From Bin87 sp965220055 (lineage in GTDB: Bacteria; Chloroflexota; Dehalococcoidia; Lucifugimonadales; UBA3495): 64,000 nucleotides of DNA. Positions 8,520-16,322 of the stretch are shown in pieces. The DNA is taken from positions 2,480,001-2,544,000 of the forward strand of contig CBDCPE010000004.1 in NCBI GenBank assembly GCA_965220055.1, in the 5' to 3' direction. The notes beneath the pieces are model-generated. The model ran no database searches and had not been told where the DNA came from. It saw only the letters and a program-made list of their open reading frames with translations. Made by a program: the position numbers and the translations under genes. Numbering within the stretch: position 1 is the first letter of the stretch; the number at the start of each line of letters is the position of its first letter.

Positions 8520-8626
8520 CAGCGGCTCCGTTCGCCCCCCTCGGGGGCTGGTAATATAGGTTCACGATTTTAGCATTGGCCGCAAGCCGCAGCAAAAACG
8601 CCTCAGCAAGGTCAGGGGGGTGCAAC

Positions 8627-9256
8627 ATGGCACTGTCAGCAGCGAAATTCAGCCAGGGAATGACCACCCAGCAATACATCGACATCATCAAGGTGAACAA
8701 GGACCCGTTTTGCCAGATCCACGACGGCGTCGACATACCTGCAAGTGTGCTCGACTACTTCAACGGGTTGGAAGAGCCGGTGAACCTGGCAGTTTTCACC
8801 TCGGACTGGTGCGGCGACGCCATGTCCACCACGCCAGCCGTCCTGCGTTTGGCCGACGCCAGCGATAACATCCGTCTCAGCGTGTTCAACCGGGACGACG
8901 AACTGGAGCTCGCCAACAGTTTTCTGCCAGAACACCGCGCCGGTACCGTGCCGGTGTTCGTGGTGTTTGACGGCGAAATGGGCGAGATCGCCCGCTTCAT
9001 TGAGACAGCTCGTTCGTTGGTGCCCACCATTGATGCCATGGACGAAATGGTGGCCCAGGCTGCGGCGTCCGTCGCGGATGAGGGCGAGAGGCGGCAACAG
9101 ACCCGAGGCCGCCGAACCGCCCATCGGGTGAGCAAGGCCGGAGAGTGGGGAGCGGTTATCCTGAATGAGTTCCAGCAGTTGGTGGCCGACGGCATGGCGC
9201 GGTCGTCTGTAGACCGGCCGGCCGAGGGTGGCACCCAATGGCCGCCGCAGGAGTGA
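8627..9256 (+). CDS. Thioredoxin-fold protein with a single-cysteine WCGDA site
   Basis: 209 aa, cytoplasmic. The thioredoxin fold is recognisable from VNLAVFTSDWCGD (W61-C62-G63-D64), LRLSVFNRDDELELANSFL, and GTVPVFVVFDGEMGEIARF with the cis-Pro loop. Relatives of this family usually read WCGDC; here the second cysteine is alanine (A65), so only monothiol chemistry or binding is possible. The C-terminal 50 residues are polar. ATG 8627 was preferred to longer starts because homology begins there. The gene overlaps the next one by 19 nt, suggesting the two products work together. Confidence 0.75.
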   Translation: MALSAAKFSQGMTTQQYIDIIKVNKDPFCQIHDGVDIPASVLDYFNGLEEPVNLAVFTSDWCGDAMSTTPAVLRLADASDNIRLSVFNRDDELELANSFLPEHRAGTVPVFVVFDGEMGEIARFIETARSLVPTIDAMDEMVAQAAASVADEGERRQQTRGRRTAHRVSKAGEWGAVILNEFQQLVADGMARSSVDRPAEGGTQWPPQE

Positions 9257-9576
9257 TCAGCCAGATGTCTGATGACAGCGTTACCATAATCACCATGGAC
9301 GACATGGCGGCGGTCTTTGCCGTGACCGACGATTTCGGCATCCACCGCGAATCGGTCAGCGTGGACCTGGCGCGGGAAGATCCGGGCGCGGTCAGCATCG
9401 ATGATCGTGGCGCCGTTGAAATCACCCTGCCCGCCAGCCAAACTCCGGCCGACTTTGCCGCCACCATTCGCACCGAGTTGGAGACACGCGGGTACTCGCT
9501 TAACCCTGGCCAGGTGGTCACCAATGATGGTCAGGATGGGAATGACGAAGAGGGCGAAGACGACTGGCTGGGGTGA
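9238..9576 (+). CDS. Conserved small acidic protein, partner of the thioredoxin-like protein
   Basis: 112 aa, acidic (many D/E, C-terminus DDWLG), no signal peptide. I do not recognise the family. It reads MDDMAAVFAVTDDFGIHRE then regular strand-like segments and a helix (TPADFAATIRTELETRGY). Its start lies 19 nt inside the preceding gene in another frame, so translation is probably coupled; an in-frame ATG at 9265 is an alternative start. Downstream is a palindromic intergenic repeat. Confidence 0.55.
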   Translation: MAAAGVISQMSDDSVTIITMDDMAAVFAVTDDFGIHRESVSVDLAREDPGAVSIDDRGAVEITLPASQTPADFAATIRTELETRGYSLNPGQVVTNDGQDGNDEEGEDDWLG

Positions 9577-9593
9577 CCGCTCGCAGTAACGAA

Positions 9594-9621
9594 GTAGGGG
9601 CGAATGATCATTCGCCCCTAC
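9594..9621 (+). repeat. Intergenic palindrome, family copy 2
   Basis: Perfect palindrome with gtaggggcgaat half-sites and centre gatc, between two convergent genes (ends at 9576 and 9647). Confidence 0.85.
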
Positions 9622-9646
9622 TTACTTTCCGGTTCCGCGCGTCCCG

Positions 9647-10171
9647 TCAGAAGCCGGATTCGCGCCACTCGAAGGACAGGTTCGCGTAGCGGACGAAAAC
9701 CGCGCCGCCCGGCGCCGCCAACGGGCCGTTCATGGCCAGGATCGCGATCGTGACCTCGTCGCCCGGCTTGGGTTCGGTGGACACCACCACGCGCTGGGGA
9801 ACGTTGAACCCCTGCACCGTGGCCCGTTCACGGTCGCACTCGCCATTGATCCAGATCTCGCCGTAGTCGTCGATGCACGACTCGAAGAGGCAGCGCGCTC
9901 CTTCCAATGGCCGGCCGCCCACCGTCTCCGGCAGCGTCGCCTTGATGCGGTACCAGATGAACGATACGCCGCGTCGCCGCCAGGCGCCCAGGTCGTCGCA
10001 ACCTTCCCAACCGGAGTCGTCATAATCCGGCAGGCGACACGGCGAGCCTGCCGCCTCGCTTTCGATGCCTTCGTTGGCCTGGCCGGGAACGAACCCGTGG
10101 GCAACCTTCCACTGGCCGCCGATGGCCGCCAGGTCGTTGGCGTTCTGCAAATCTAAGGTAGCTCGTGGCAT
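9647..10171 (-). CDS. Stand-alone glycoside-hydrolase-2-type galactose-binding (jelly-roll) domain
   Basis: 174 aa. The arrangement (D)xWKVAHGF, then YDDSGWEGCDDLGAWRRRG, FIWYRIKATLPE, LFESCIDDYGEIWINGE and VTIAILAMNGP matches the N-terminal sugar-binding jelly-roll domain of GH2 beta-galactosidases, where YDDSxW...W..P.....WYR....P and D..EVWVNG are landmarks. There is no catalytic TIM barrel and no signal peptide, so it is a binding or structural module. It may share a transcript with the F420 reductase-like gene 44 nt upstream. Confidence 0.65.
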   Translation of the reverse strand: MPRATLDLQNANDLAAIGGQWKVAHGFVPGQANEGIESEAAGSPCRLPDYDDSGWEGCDDLGAWRRRGVSFIWYRIKATLPETVGGRPLEGARCLFESCIDDYGEIWINGECDRERATVQGFNVPQRVVVSTEPKPGDEVTIAILAMNGPLAAPGGAVFVRYANLSFEWRESGF

Positions 10172-10215
10172 GGTAATTCCTCCAATCCGGTTTGTGGGGA
10201 ATCTGTTTTCTCAAA

Positions 10216-10863
10216 TCACACGCCGGTGATGCGCACTCCCGAATGCGTGCGATAACGCCGGTTGATGTTGACCAGCAAAGGGGTGATCTGCTCCACATAT
10301 TTGGCGTTGTAGAGGGCGCCGGCATCAACGGGGCGGAGGTTGGGTATCTTCCGTGTCAGGTCTACCACCGTCTGTTTGGCGTCCGCGTCGTCGCCGCAGA
10401 TGACCACGTCCTCGTCCAGCGTGACGCCGGGCTTCAGCAGTTCCTCAGCGGATACGTTCTGGAAGGCCGCGACGACTTTTGAGGCCGGAGCCGAGGCCTG
10501 TGCCTCTTCGGCGGCTGAGCCGGCCTCGACCTCTTCGGCTATTGCACCCACCCCGCGTTCGAACCGCATCGGAGCGATCACCGTTACCACAACCTTGCCG
10601 TCGAGAGCGTCTCCGACGCCGGCGATGGTGGGTGACATGCCGTTGTAAGGCATGGTCAGGAACACCACTTCAGACTGCGTTGCGGCATCCGGATTCACCG
10701 CGCCGGATATCGCGGCGCCAGGGGCCAAGGCCAGCAACTCGTCTGCGGCTTCCTGCGCCCGACCGGCGTCTCGCGATCCGATGACCACGGTCTCGCCGGC
10801 CATCGCCAGGCGCAGCGCCAGTCCCTTGCCTTCCGGACCCGTGCCCCCCAAAAACGCCAGCAT
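10216..10863 (-). CDS. npdG: NADPH-dependent F420 reductase-like protein
   Basis: 215 aa. An N-terminal Rossmann fold begins at residue 2 (LAFLGGTGPEGKGLALRLA) followed by ETVVIGSRDAGRAQEAADEL, where the arginine after GS favours NADP(H). FQNVSAEELLKPG and a C-terminal helix ALYNAKYVEQITPLLVNINRRY are typical of the F420:NADP oxidoreductase (NpdG/Fno) family, which moves hydride between F420 and NADP. Several luciferase-like oxidoreductases in this window belong to families that can use F420, which fits. RBS GGGAGG precedes the ATG at 10863. Members of this family may also act on other substrates. Confidence 0.8.
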   Translation of the reverse strand: MLAFLGGTGPEGKGLALRLAMAGETVVIGSRDAGRAQEAADELLALAPGAAISGAVNPDAATQSEVVFLTMPYNGMSPTIAGVGDALDGKVVVTVIAPMRFERGVGAIAEEVEAGSAAEEAQASAPASKVVAAFQNVSAEELLKPGVTLDEDVVICGDDADAKQTVVDLTRKIPNLRPVDAGALYNAKYVEQITPLLVNINRRYRTHSGVRITGV

Positions 10864-10893
10864 CTATTTCGCCTCCCATTGTATTGCGGCGCA

Positions 10894-10902
10894 AGTATAT
10901 CA
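10894..10902 (-). promoter_or_regulatory. Extended -10 promoter of the F420 reductase-like gene
   Basis: Minus-strand TGATATACT, 31 nt before the ATG at 10863. It sits 24 nt from the divergent extended -10 at 10926, so the two promoters share one small control region. Confidence 0.45.
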
Positions 10903-10925
10903 CCGCCAGAACGAGCCGGGCCGTG

Positions 10926-10934
10926 TGATACAAT
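10926..10934 (+). promoter_or_regulatory. Extended -10 promoter of the VOC gene
   Basis: TGATACAAT on the plus strand, 57 nt before the ATG at 10992; no clear -35. Confidence 0.4.
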
Positions 10935-10991
10935 CGGCCGGGATTGCCCATGCAATTGGTCTGACCACACGTCGTAGGAGGATTTATCGCC

Positions 10992-11354
10992 ATGGCGTTC
11001 ACACTCAATCACGTCCACCTTAAGACCCCAGATCCCAAGTCGACCGCCGATTGGTACGTGCAGAACTTGGGCGCCACCGTCACGGCTGAGACCGCCAATG
11101 GCGGCTTCCGCCTCGACCTTCACGGCCTTCCCTTGAACGTAACCGATCACGTCGCCACCCAGACACACCCGCAGAACTACGGCTTCGAGCACATCGCCAT
11201 CGACACCACAGACATCGAAGGCACGGTCGAGGACCTGAAGAACGGTGGAGCCACTGTGCTGGAAGAGACCACCGTGGGCGGTGGCCGCCGGGTCATGTTC
11301 TTCGAGGGTCCCCAGGGCATCATCCTGGAAGTCCTCGAGGTAATCGACGCCTAA
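10992..11354 (+). CDS. VOC-family (glyoxalase/dioxygenase fold) protein
   Basis: 120 aa, one vicinal-oxygen-chelate domain of two beta-alpha-beta-beta-beta modules: LNHVHLKTPDPKSTADWYVQNLG, then YGFEHIAIDTTDIEGTVEDLKNGGA and VMFFEGPQGIILEVLEV. Metal-ligand candidates are H7 or H9, the H in FEHIAI and the E near the C-terminal ILEVLE. Members are metal-dependent lyases, isomerases or dioxygenases acting on small molecules; substrate not predictable. AGGAGG precedes the ATG at 10992 by 10 nt. A palindromic repeat lies 27 nt after the stop. Confidence 0.8.
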   Translation: MAFTLNHVHLKTPDPKSTADWYVQNLGATVTAETANGGFRLDLHGLPLNVTDHVATQTHPQNYGFEHIAIDTTDIEGTVEDLKNGGATVLEETTVGGGRRVMFFEGPQGIILEVLEVIDA

Positions 11355-11381
11355 CGCATTTCAGCTCAGTACCGTGTCAAT

Positions 11382-11409
11382 GTAGGGGCGAATAACCATT
11401 CGCCCCTAC
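11382..11409 (+). repeat. Intergenic palindrome, family copy 3
   Basis: gtaggggcgaat ... attcgcccctac with centre aacc, between the VOC and PIG-L genes, both on the plus strand. Confidence 0.85.
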
Positions 11410-11449
11410 ACGTAGCCCGCCACCAACCGGATTGATCAGAAACACGTCC

Positions 11450-12301
11450 ATGTCAGATCACCGTCTCCTCATTCTGTTCGCCCACCCCGACGACGAGGCC
11501 TTCCCTGTCGGCGGGACTATCGCGATGCACACCGCCCGGGGCGTGACCGCGCGGTTGATCACCTCCACCTCTGGCGAACTCGGTGAGATCCGGCAGGCCG
11601 GTTCCGCTACTCGCGATACCATCGGGGAAGTCCGCCGCGCGGAGTTGGCCGAGGCAGTCAAAGAACTGGGCATCGAGTCCCACGACGTCTTGCAGTACCG
11701 CGATTCGGGCATGGCCGGCTGGGACGACAACCATCATCCCAAGGCCTTCGTACAGGCCGACGAGCACGAGGTGGTGGCCCGCCTGGTGTTCGAAATCCGC
11801 CGCTTCCGTCCCCAGGTGATCCTCACCTTTGGCATGGACGGACTCTACGGTCATCCCGACCACATCGCCATCTGCGAGCACGCCACCACCGCCTTTAGCC
11901 TGGCCGCTGACGCCACCGCATTCCCGCACCACATGGCCATCGGCATCCAGCCTCATCAGACGGACCGCCTCTTCTATAGCGTGCGCCCGCGTGGTTTTCG
12001 CGTCCACATGGCGGAAACGTTGCGGGCAGCCGGCGTGGACTTCCCGATGCCGTCCCCCGACCGAGCGAACGACGGTGCGCATCCCGATACCATCAATTTG
12101 ACCGTTGACGCATCGGACGGTCTGGACGCCAAAATGGCTTGCATCAAGCGGCACTTCACCCAGTTGCAGCCCGACTGGCCCTACGAGCGCGTGCCCAGGG
12201 AAGTTGCCGCCGCAGTCATTGGCGTGGAGCACTTCATCCGCGCCGAGCCGCCCGTTGCTGAGGGCGAAATAGTTCCCGCTGACTTCTTCGCCGGCCTGTA
12301 A
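11450..12301 (+). CDS. PIG-L/LmbE-family zinc deacetylase
   Basis: 283 aa. Zinc-dependent N-deacetylase of the MshB/BshB/LmbE type. AHPDDEAFPVGG near the N-terminus supplies the AHxDDE metal and catalytic motif; the second motif is GHPDHIAICEH. GELGEIRQ resembles MshB-like proteins acting on GlcNAc-inositol or GlcNAc-malate, but specificity cannot be read. I chose ATG 11450 (MSDHRLLILFAHP); a TTG at 11432 would add six residues. The Shine-Dalgarno match is weak. A palindrome separates it from the VOC gene. A second PIG-L gene lies at 55748. Confidence 0.85.
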   Translation: MSDHRLLILFAHPDDEAFPVGGTIAMHTARGVTARLITSTSGELGEIRQAGSATRDTIGEVRRAELAEAVKELGIESHDVLQYRDSGMAGWDDNHHPKAFVQADEHEVVARLVFEIRRFRPQVILTFGMDGLYGHPDHIAICEHATTAFSLAADATAFPHHMAIGIQPHQTDRLFYSVRPRGFRVHMAETLRAAGVDFPMPSPDRANDGAHPDTINLTVDASDGLDAKMACIKRHFTQLQPDWPYERVPREVAAAVIGVEHFIRAEPPVAEGEIVPADFFAGL

Positions 12302-12365
12302 TCCGACCGGCTTGGCCGGCTGACCCCACGCGCGACCAGGTTCGCTGCTCCTCGACGGGAAGTGG

Positions 12366-13211
12366 CTAAAGAAGACCCGCGGTTCCCTGCCATACCAGCA
12401 GTACGCCCACCACCAGGAGCGTCAGCCCCATGGCAAGAATCAGCAGGTTTAAGTTGACCTTCCCGGTCAGGGTAGCCCCCAGGTAACTGCCGATCATGGC
12501 GGTCGCCCCCATCATCACGAGCAGCACCCAGTCCACCTGCCCGTGAATGACGTGGCCCACCCAGCCCGCCGCGCCCATCACAAACCCGATAAAGAGGTTG
12601 GTGCCGGCGGCGATACGCGGGTCCACCCGGAGAATGCGTACCAGGGCGGGCAGGCGGATGCTGCCCAGGATCAACCCAACCGCGCCTCCCAGCATCCCTA
12701 CGGCGAAGCCGATGCCACCCTCTGCGGCCATGCGTGTCGGTGTGAAGATTCCCGGAGAGCCCTCCAGACCCTGACCGAACAGTGCCCCGCTGGACTGGCC
12801 TGAACGGATCCGATCACGGGCGATGATGAGAAACTCCACGCCCTGCCAGAAGACCAGCGCGCCGGCCAGCACGATGAGCAGGTGTTCCGGCGTGCGGTCG
12901 GCGAACCACCCGCCGATGAACGCGCCAATGAAGGCTGGCACGCCCATGGTGAGCACGATGCGCAGGTTCACCCTGCCGGCGCGCAGGTGGCCTATGGTGC
13001 CAGCCAGGGACGCCAGGCTGCTGACCAGGATATTGGTGCCACCGGCGGCCGGAGCCGGTATCCCCAGGAGGAGCATCGCCGGCAACCGCATCGTCCCCAA
13101 TGCGAGGCCCACGAACCCCCCGAGGATACCCACCAAGAACGAGATCACCGCCAGCAAGACGGCGTGCCAAACCAGCACGTCCGACGGCAGACCCAAGCCG
13201 GAGAGGGGCAT
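12366..13211 (-). CDS. TauE/SafE-family (DUF81) membrane exporter
   Basis: 281 aa, about eight hydrophobic helices in two homologous halves: VGILGGFVGLALGTMRLPAMLLLG at the start and VGMLGGAVGLILGSIRLPALVRILR in the middle, each followed by a GTNI/GTNL turn (AAGGTNILVSS, AAGTNLFIGFVMG). These are hallmarks of the sulfite exporter TauE/SafE family, which moves sulfonates, sulfite or other organic anions. Some fusions of this family have the same layout. It is followed, 50 nt downstream on the same strand, by the end of the Ldh-type gene region, so the two may be co-transcribed. Confidence 0.85.
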   Translation of the reverse strand: MPLSGLGLPSDVLVWHAVLLAVISFLVGILGGFVGLALGTMRLPAMLLLGIPAPAAGGTNILVSSLASLAGTIGHLRAGRVNLRIVLTMGVPAFIGAFIGGWFADRTPEHLLIVLAGALVFWQGVEFLIIARDRIRSGQSSGALFGQGLEGSPGIFTPTRMAAEGGIGFAVGMLGGAVGLILGSIRLPALVRILRVDPRIAAGTNLFIGFVMGAAGWVGHVIHGQVDWVLLVMMGATAMIGSYLGATLTGKVNLNLLILAMGLTLLVVGVLLVWQGTAGLL

Positions 13212-13261
13212 GGGATCAGTCCCTCACCCTGGATTGCGTATTCAGATGAGCGGGACAGCCG

Positions 13262-14314
13262 CTACGGCTGGCCGACGGCCTCGGTCACGCCCACCTCTTC
13301 CATCAGCTCGGTGATTTGCCGCCAGGTCTCATCCTCAATGAAAATGCCGTTTTCGCGCCGCTGCAATTCGGTCCGGTACTCGATCTCGCCCGGGTAATAG
13401 ATCTCGCTGAAACCGGGAGCCGGCGGAGATGTCTTCACGAACTCGGCAAACTCGGTCATCTCCTGTTTGAAGTCCTCCAGAGGGCGGAACTTGGACACGT
13501 CGAACACGGCCAGGAAGCAGCCATCGTTGTGACGCGCCTGAGGGTCGATGCCGAAACCGAGACCCGTCAGCAGGCCGGAGAACATTTCCACCATGAAGGA
13601 CAGGCCGAACCCCTTGTGTCCCTGATCGGCGCCCACTGGCAGGATCGCACCGCCGGCCGCGTAGTCGTTGGGGTCGTTGGTGGGATTACCGTCCTTGTCC
13701 ACGATCCACCCGGTGGGCACCTGCTCGCCGCGGTTGCGAGCCAGGCTGATCTTGCCGGCGGCGACGGCCGAGGTCGCCATGTCCAGCAGCACCTGGCCGG
13801 GCAGGTTACTGGGCACCCCGATGCAGATGGGGTTAGTACCCAAGCGACGGGCGCGCCCTCCAAAGGGCGCCACGGCCTTGGGGCCCGCGCCGGAGTCGGC
13901 GGTGAGCAAGGCGATCATGCCCTCCCGGGCGCAGATGGTGGGGTAGTCGCCTAGACGCCCGATGTGGCTCTGGTGTCGGATGGTGAAGGCGGCCACGCCG
14001 TTCTCCTTGGCCTTGTCGATGGCCATGCGAGTCGCTTTCTCGGTCACGACGAAACCGAAACCCCAGTGACCGTCAACGACGGCGGTGGTGGGGGTCTCGC
14101 TCAGGACCTCGAAAGGAGCGCCTGGAACGATATGCCCGCGGTCGATGCGCTCGCAGTACTCAGGGATGTGGATGACACCGTGGGAGTCGTGGCCGGTGAG
14201 GTTGGCCTTGACCTGGTGTGCGGCGACGATCTTGGCCTCCTCGGCCGGCGTACCCTTGGCCACGTAGATGTGGTAGGCGGCCTTTTCCAGATATTCAGGA
14301 GTGAAGACGGGCAT
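13262..14314 (-). CDS. Malate/L-lactate dehydrogenase-family (Ldh2/AllD/YlbC) NAD(P)-dependent oxidoreductase
   Basis: 350 aa. The sulfolactate/ureidoglycolate/malate dehydrogenase fold is shown by NLTGHDSHGVIHIPEYCERID, VDGHWGFGFVVTEKA, RHQSHIGRLGDYPTICAREG, NPICIGVPS and DQGHKGFGLSFMVEMFSGLLTG. The catalytic histidine is probably in RHQSHIGRLG. The ATG at 14314 follows GGAGG; longer starts lack homology. The TauE-like exporter gene lies directly downstream on the same strand; an exporter next to an Ldh-type enzyme recalls sulfolactate or other hydroxy-acid metabolism, but substrate is inference. Confidence 0.87.
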   Translation of the reverse strand: MPVFTPEYLEKAAYHIYVAKGTPAEEAKIVAAHQVKANLTGHDSHGVIHIPEYCERIDRGHIVPGAPFEVLSETPTTAVVDGHWGFGFVVTEKATRMAIDKAKENGVAAFTIRHQSHIGRLGDYPTICAREGMIALLTADSGAGPKAVAPFGGRARRLGTNPICIGVPSNLPGQVLLDMATSAVAAGKISLARNRGEQVPTGWIVDKDGNPTNDPNDYAAGGAILPVGADQGHKGFGLSFMVEMFSGLLTGLGFGIDPQARHNDGCFLAVFDVSKFRPLEDFKQEMTEFAEFVKTSPPAPGFSEIYYPGEIEYRTELQRRENGIFIEDETWRQITELMEEVGVTEAVGQP

Positions 14315-14397
14315 GGGAGGGCCTCCGTGAGGGTTATCGGCATGGATAGTTAGGTTGGAGGGGATTGTAGCAGGAAAACGCCTACCAGATAGGTGGC

Positions 14398-14994
14398 TCA
14401 GGCAGTCAAGAGGCGCTGCACTTCGGCGCATAGGCGGTCAAAAGATTGGGAACGCAGCCGTGCGAGGCCGATATCGATCGCACTGGAAAATTCGGCTTGA
14501 TGCAGTGTTGGTTTGTATGTCTGACCGCGCGGCATGCGCATGCTCAACCACTCTTTTGCACCTCGGATTGCTTCGATGCTTTCGGGCACGCGGGTGTTGT
14601 TAGCGATGCCGGCCAATGGTGCGATGGTTTCGAGGCTGGCTATGAACCAGCTTTCGTACTCGCGGACGGCGACGCACACCGACACGCGGGTCGCGGGAAT
14701 GTGTTGCGGTACACGTTGCAACAGCCGCGCCTCCAACTCCGTGGGATCATCATCATCAGCATCGATGAGGACTAGTAACCTAGCAGTCGGTCCGGCGCCA
14801 GTAACCGCCTTCACTGCGTAGTCTTCGAGCGCGCCTGACACGTTCAGCAAGCTGTCTCGTGGAACGCGATGTGGAGGCAGCACTATAGGATACAACGCTG
14901 GTTGGACGGCAAGGACTATGTTGTACAGGAGCTTGGGAAGTGCTTCTTCTTCGCCATGACCCTCGACAATTGACGCTACTAGAGGAGGAGTCAT
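14398..14994 (-). CDS. TOPRIM-fold DUF4276 protein, partner of the AAA ATPase
   Basis: 198 aa. A compact TOPRIM-like domain: ASIVEGHGEEEALPKLL with catalytic-type E11, and LLVLIDADDDDP with D78-x-D80. Between them and after lie DUF4276 landmarks such as VAVREYESWFIASLE and AKEWLSM. TOPRIM domains of this kind are metal-dependent nucleases in OLD-family systems. The start codon overlaps the stop of the ATPase gene upstream (4 nt), so the two are translationally coupled. In known OLD, Gabija and PARIS systems an ABC-type ATPase works with a TOPRIM effector; this is a split version of that layout. Confidence 0.8.
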   Translation of the reverse strand: MTPPLVASIVEGHGEEEALPKLLYNIVLAVQPALYPIVLPPHRVPRDSLLNVSGALEDYAVKAVTGAGPTARLLVLIDADDDDPTELEARLLQRVPQHIPATRVSVCVAVREYESWFIASLETIAPLAGIANNTRVPESIEAIRGAKEWLSMRMPRGQTYKPTLHQAEFSSAIDIGLARLRSQSFDRLCAEVQRLLTA

Positions 14995-16199
14995 AGATCG
15001 AGCAGTGACACGGGGTAACCAGGCGGAGGAGGCACGACCAGAGGTGTGGGTGACAGTCTGCGCTGCCGCAACAACTCACCCGGCGTGCACAGATGCTCTT
15101 GGAGCAGCTTGCGACTGCTCTCGACAATGGGTCCAATCATAGTATTACCGGCTTCGATCGTGGTCGCCAGTATAGATTGTGTTGGTATATCGCTTCGGTC
15201 GAGCAGGTCTGAGCTGTGCGTAGTGACTAGTACTTGGGCCCTTTCTTGCGCATCGTCCATCGCATCCCACAAAATGCCAGCGGTGGCGGGATGCAGGGCG
15301 ATTTCGGGTTCCTCAATACCAATTAGCGAAGGGACGTCACCGTCGCCTTGCAAAAGAGCCGTCAGGACAGCTAATGCCCGCAGGGTGCCATCGGACATAT
15401 TTATCGCCGGGAACCGCCAGGCTGACTTCTGGCCCGCGACTTTTTGACGGAACTGGAGAGTTTCCAGGTTTCCGATAGCTATTCGCGCAACGCTCTCAAT
15501 GCCCGGAGTTACTTTGGACAAATAACGCTGTATGCGATCAAATCTGGGAGAGTCTCGCCGCTCCAGCGCAGCAAGCACACTGGCCAAGTTCTGCCCGTCA
15601 TGGTCTAGTAGTTCCCCCGAGTCGGGCGGTTGCGGCCAGCGCATGACATCAGGAGCTAAGCTGTAAAACGCCATGCTGGTCAGCGCATCATATACAGGAC
15701 GAAACTCAGTCACGTTGCTGGCGCTGACCAAAAACAGCCGGTCCGATGCCGGTCGCGGTAGCGTTACACCCACGTTGGTTTCTGTAATTCGACCTTCTTT
15801 GACGACGAAACGGGCCGGGTCACCTATAGCATCTGCAGGGCTAATTTCGCACGTCTCGTTGCGGACCGAAAATCCGCCGTTGCTTTGAGACGTGACCTCG
15901 AAGCTGTAGCGTCCCTGCCTTTGTCCTCCCGCCAAGGAAAAGTGCAAGTCGATGGCAAAATTGGACGGATGTCCACCCGAACGACGGCGCACCTCGTTGA
16001 TGCCGCCTCTTTCCCTTAACGCATGGTCCAATGTGACGTCCAGTGCTCCGCGAGTCAGGGCCAAGGCATCGAGAAAATTGCTCTTACCTGAGCCATTGGG
16101 ACCTACTAAGATCGCCAGCGCCCCAAGACTGACGTCGCACTGCGCGATGCTCTTGTAGTTCCGCAACTTGACGCGGTGTATGAATGGCGGCCTAGGCAT
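14991..16199 (-). CDS. AAA-family (SMC/ABC-like, AAA_21) ATPase of an OLD-like two-gene system
   Basis: 402 aa, soluble. N-terminal VKLRNYKSIAQCDVSLGALA leads into Walker A LVGPNGSGKSNF (G33-S40). The signature region MSDGTLRALAVLTALLQGDG is followed by Walker B LIGIEEPEIALHP and the switch histidine TTHSSDLLD. This is the AAA_21/AAA_15 arrangement found in RecF- and OLD-like ATPases. No TOPRIM is attached; the DUF4276 product encoded directly downstream supplies it. Somewhat lower GC than neighbours is apparent by eye. The divergent gene is a housekeeping-type dehydrogenase. Anti-phage function is inference. Confidence 0.85.
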   Translation of the reverse strand: MPRPPFIHRVKLRNYKSIAQCDVSLGALAILVGPNGSGKSNFLDALALTRGALDVTLDHALRERGGINEVRRRSGGHPSNFAIDLHFSLAGGQRQGRYSFEVTSQSNGGFSVRNETCEISPADAIGDPARFVVKEGRITETNVGVTLPRPASDRLFLVSASNVTEFRPVYDALTSMAFYSLAPDVMRWPQPPDSGELLDHDGQNLASVLAALERRDSPRFDRIQRYLSKVTPGIESVARIAIGNLETLQFRQKVAGQKSAWRFPAINMSDGTLRALAVLTALLQGDGDVPSLIGIEEPEIALHPATAGILWDAMDDAQERAQVLVTTHSSDLLDRSDIPTQSILATTIEAGNTMIGPIVESSRKLLQEHLCTPGELLRQRRLSPTPLVVPPPPGYPVSLLDL

Positions 16200-16322
16200 G
16201 TTGCGTTCCCCCTACTTCTCAATATAACTGAACCAATCGAGCCCCACAAACCTCGATTTGCTCGCGCACCACCGCGCCCTTACACTGCCGGCGTCACCAT
16301 TGCCATGCGGAGGAAACCCACC

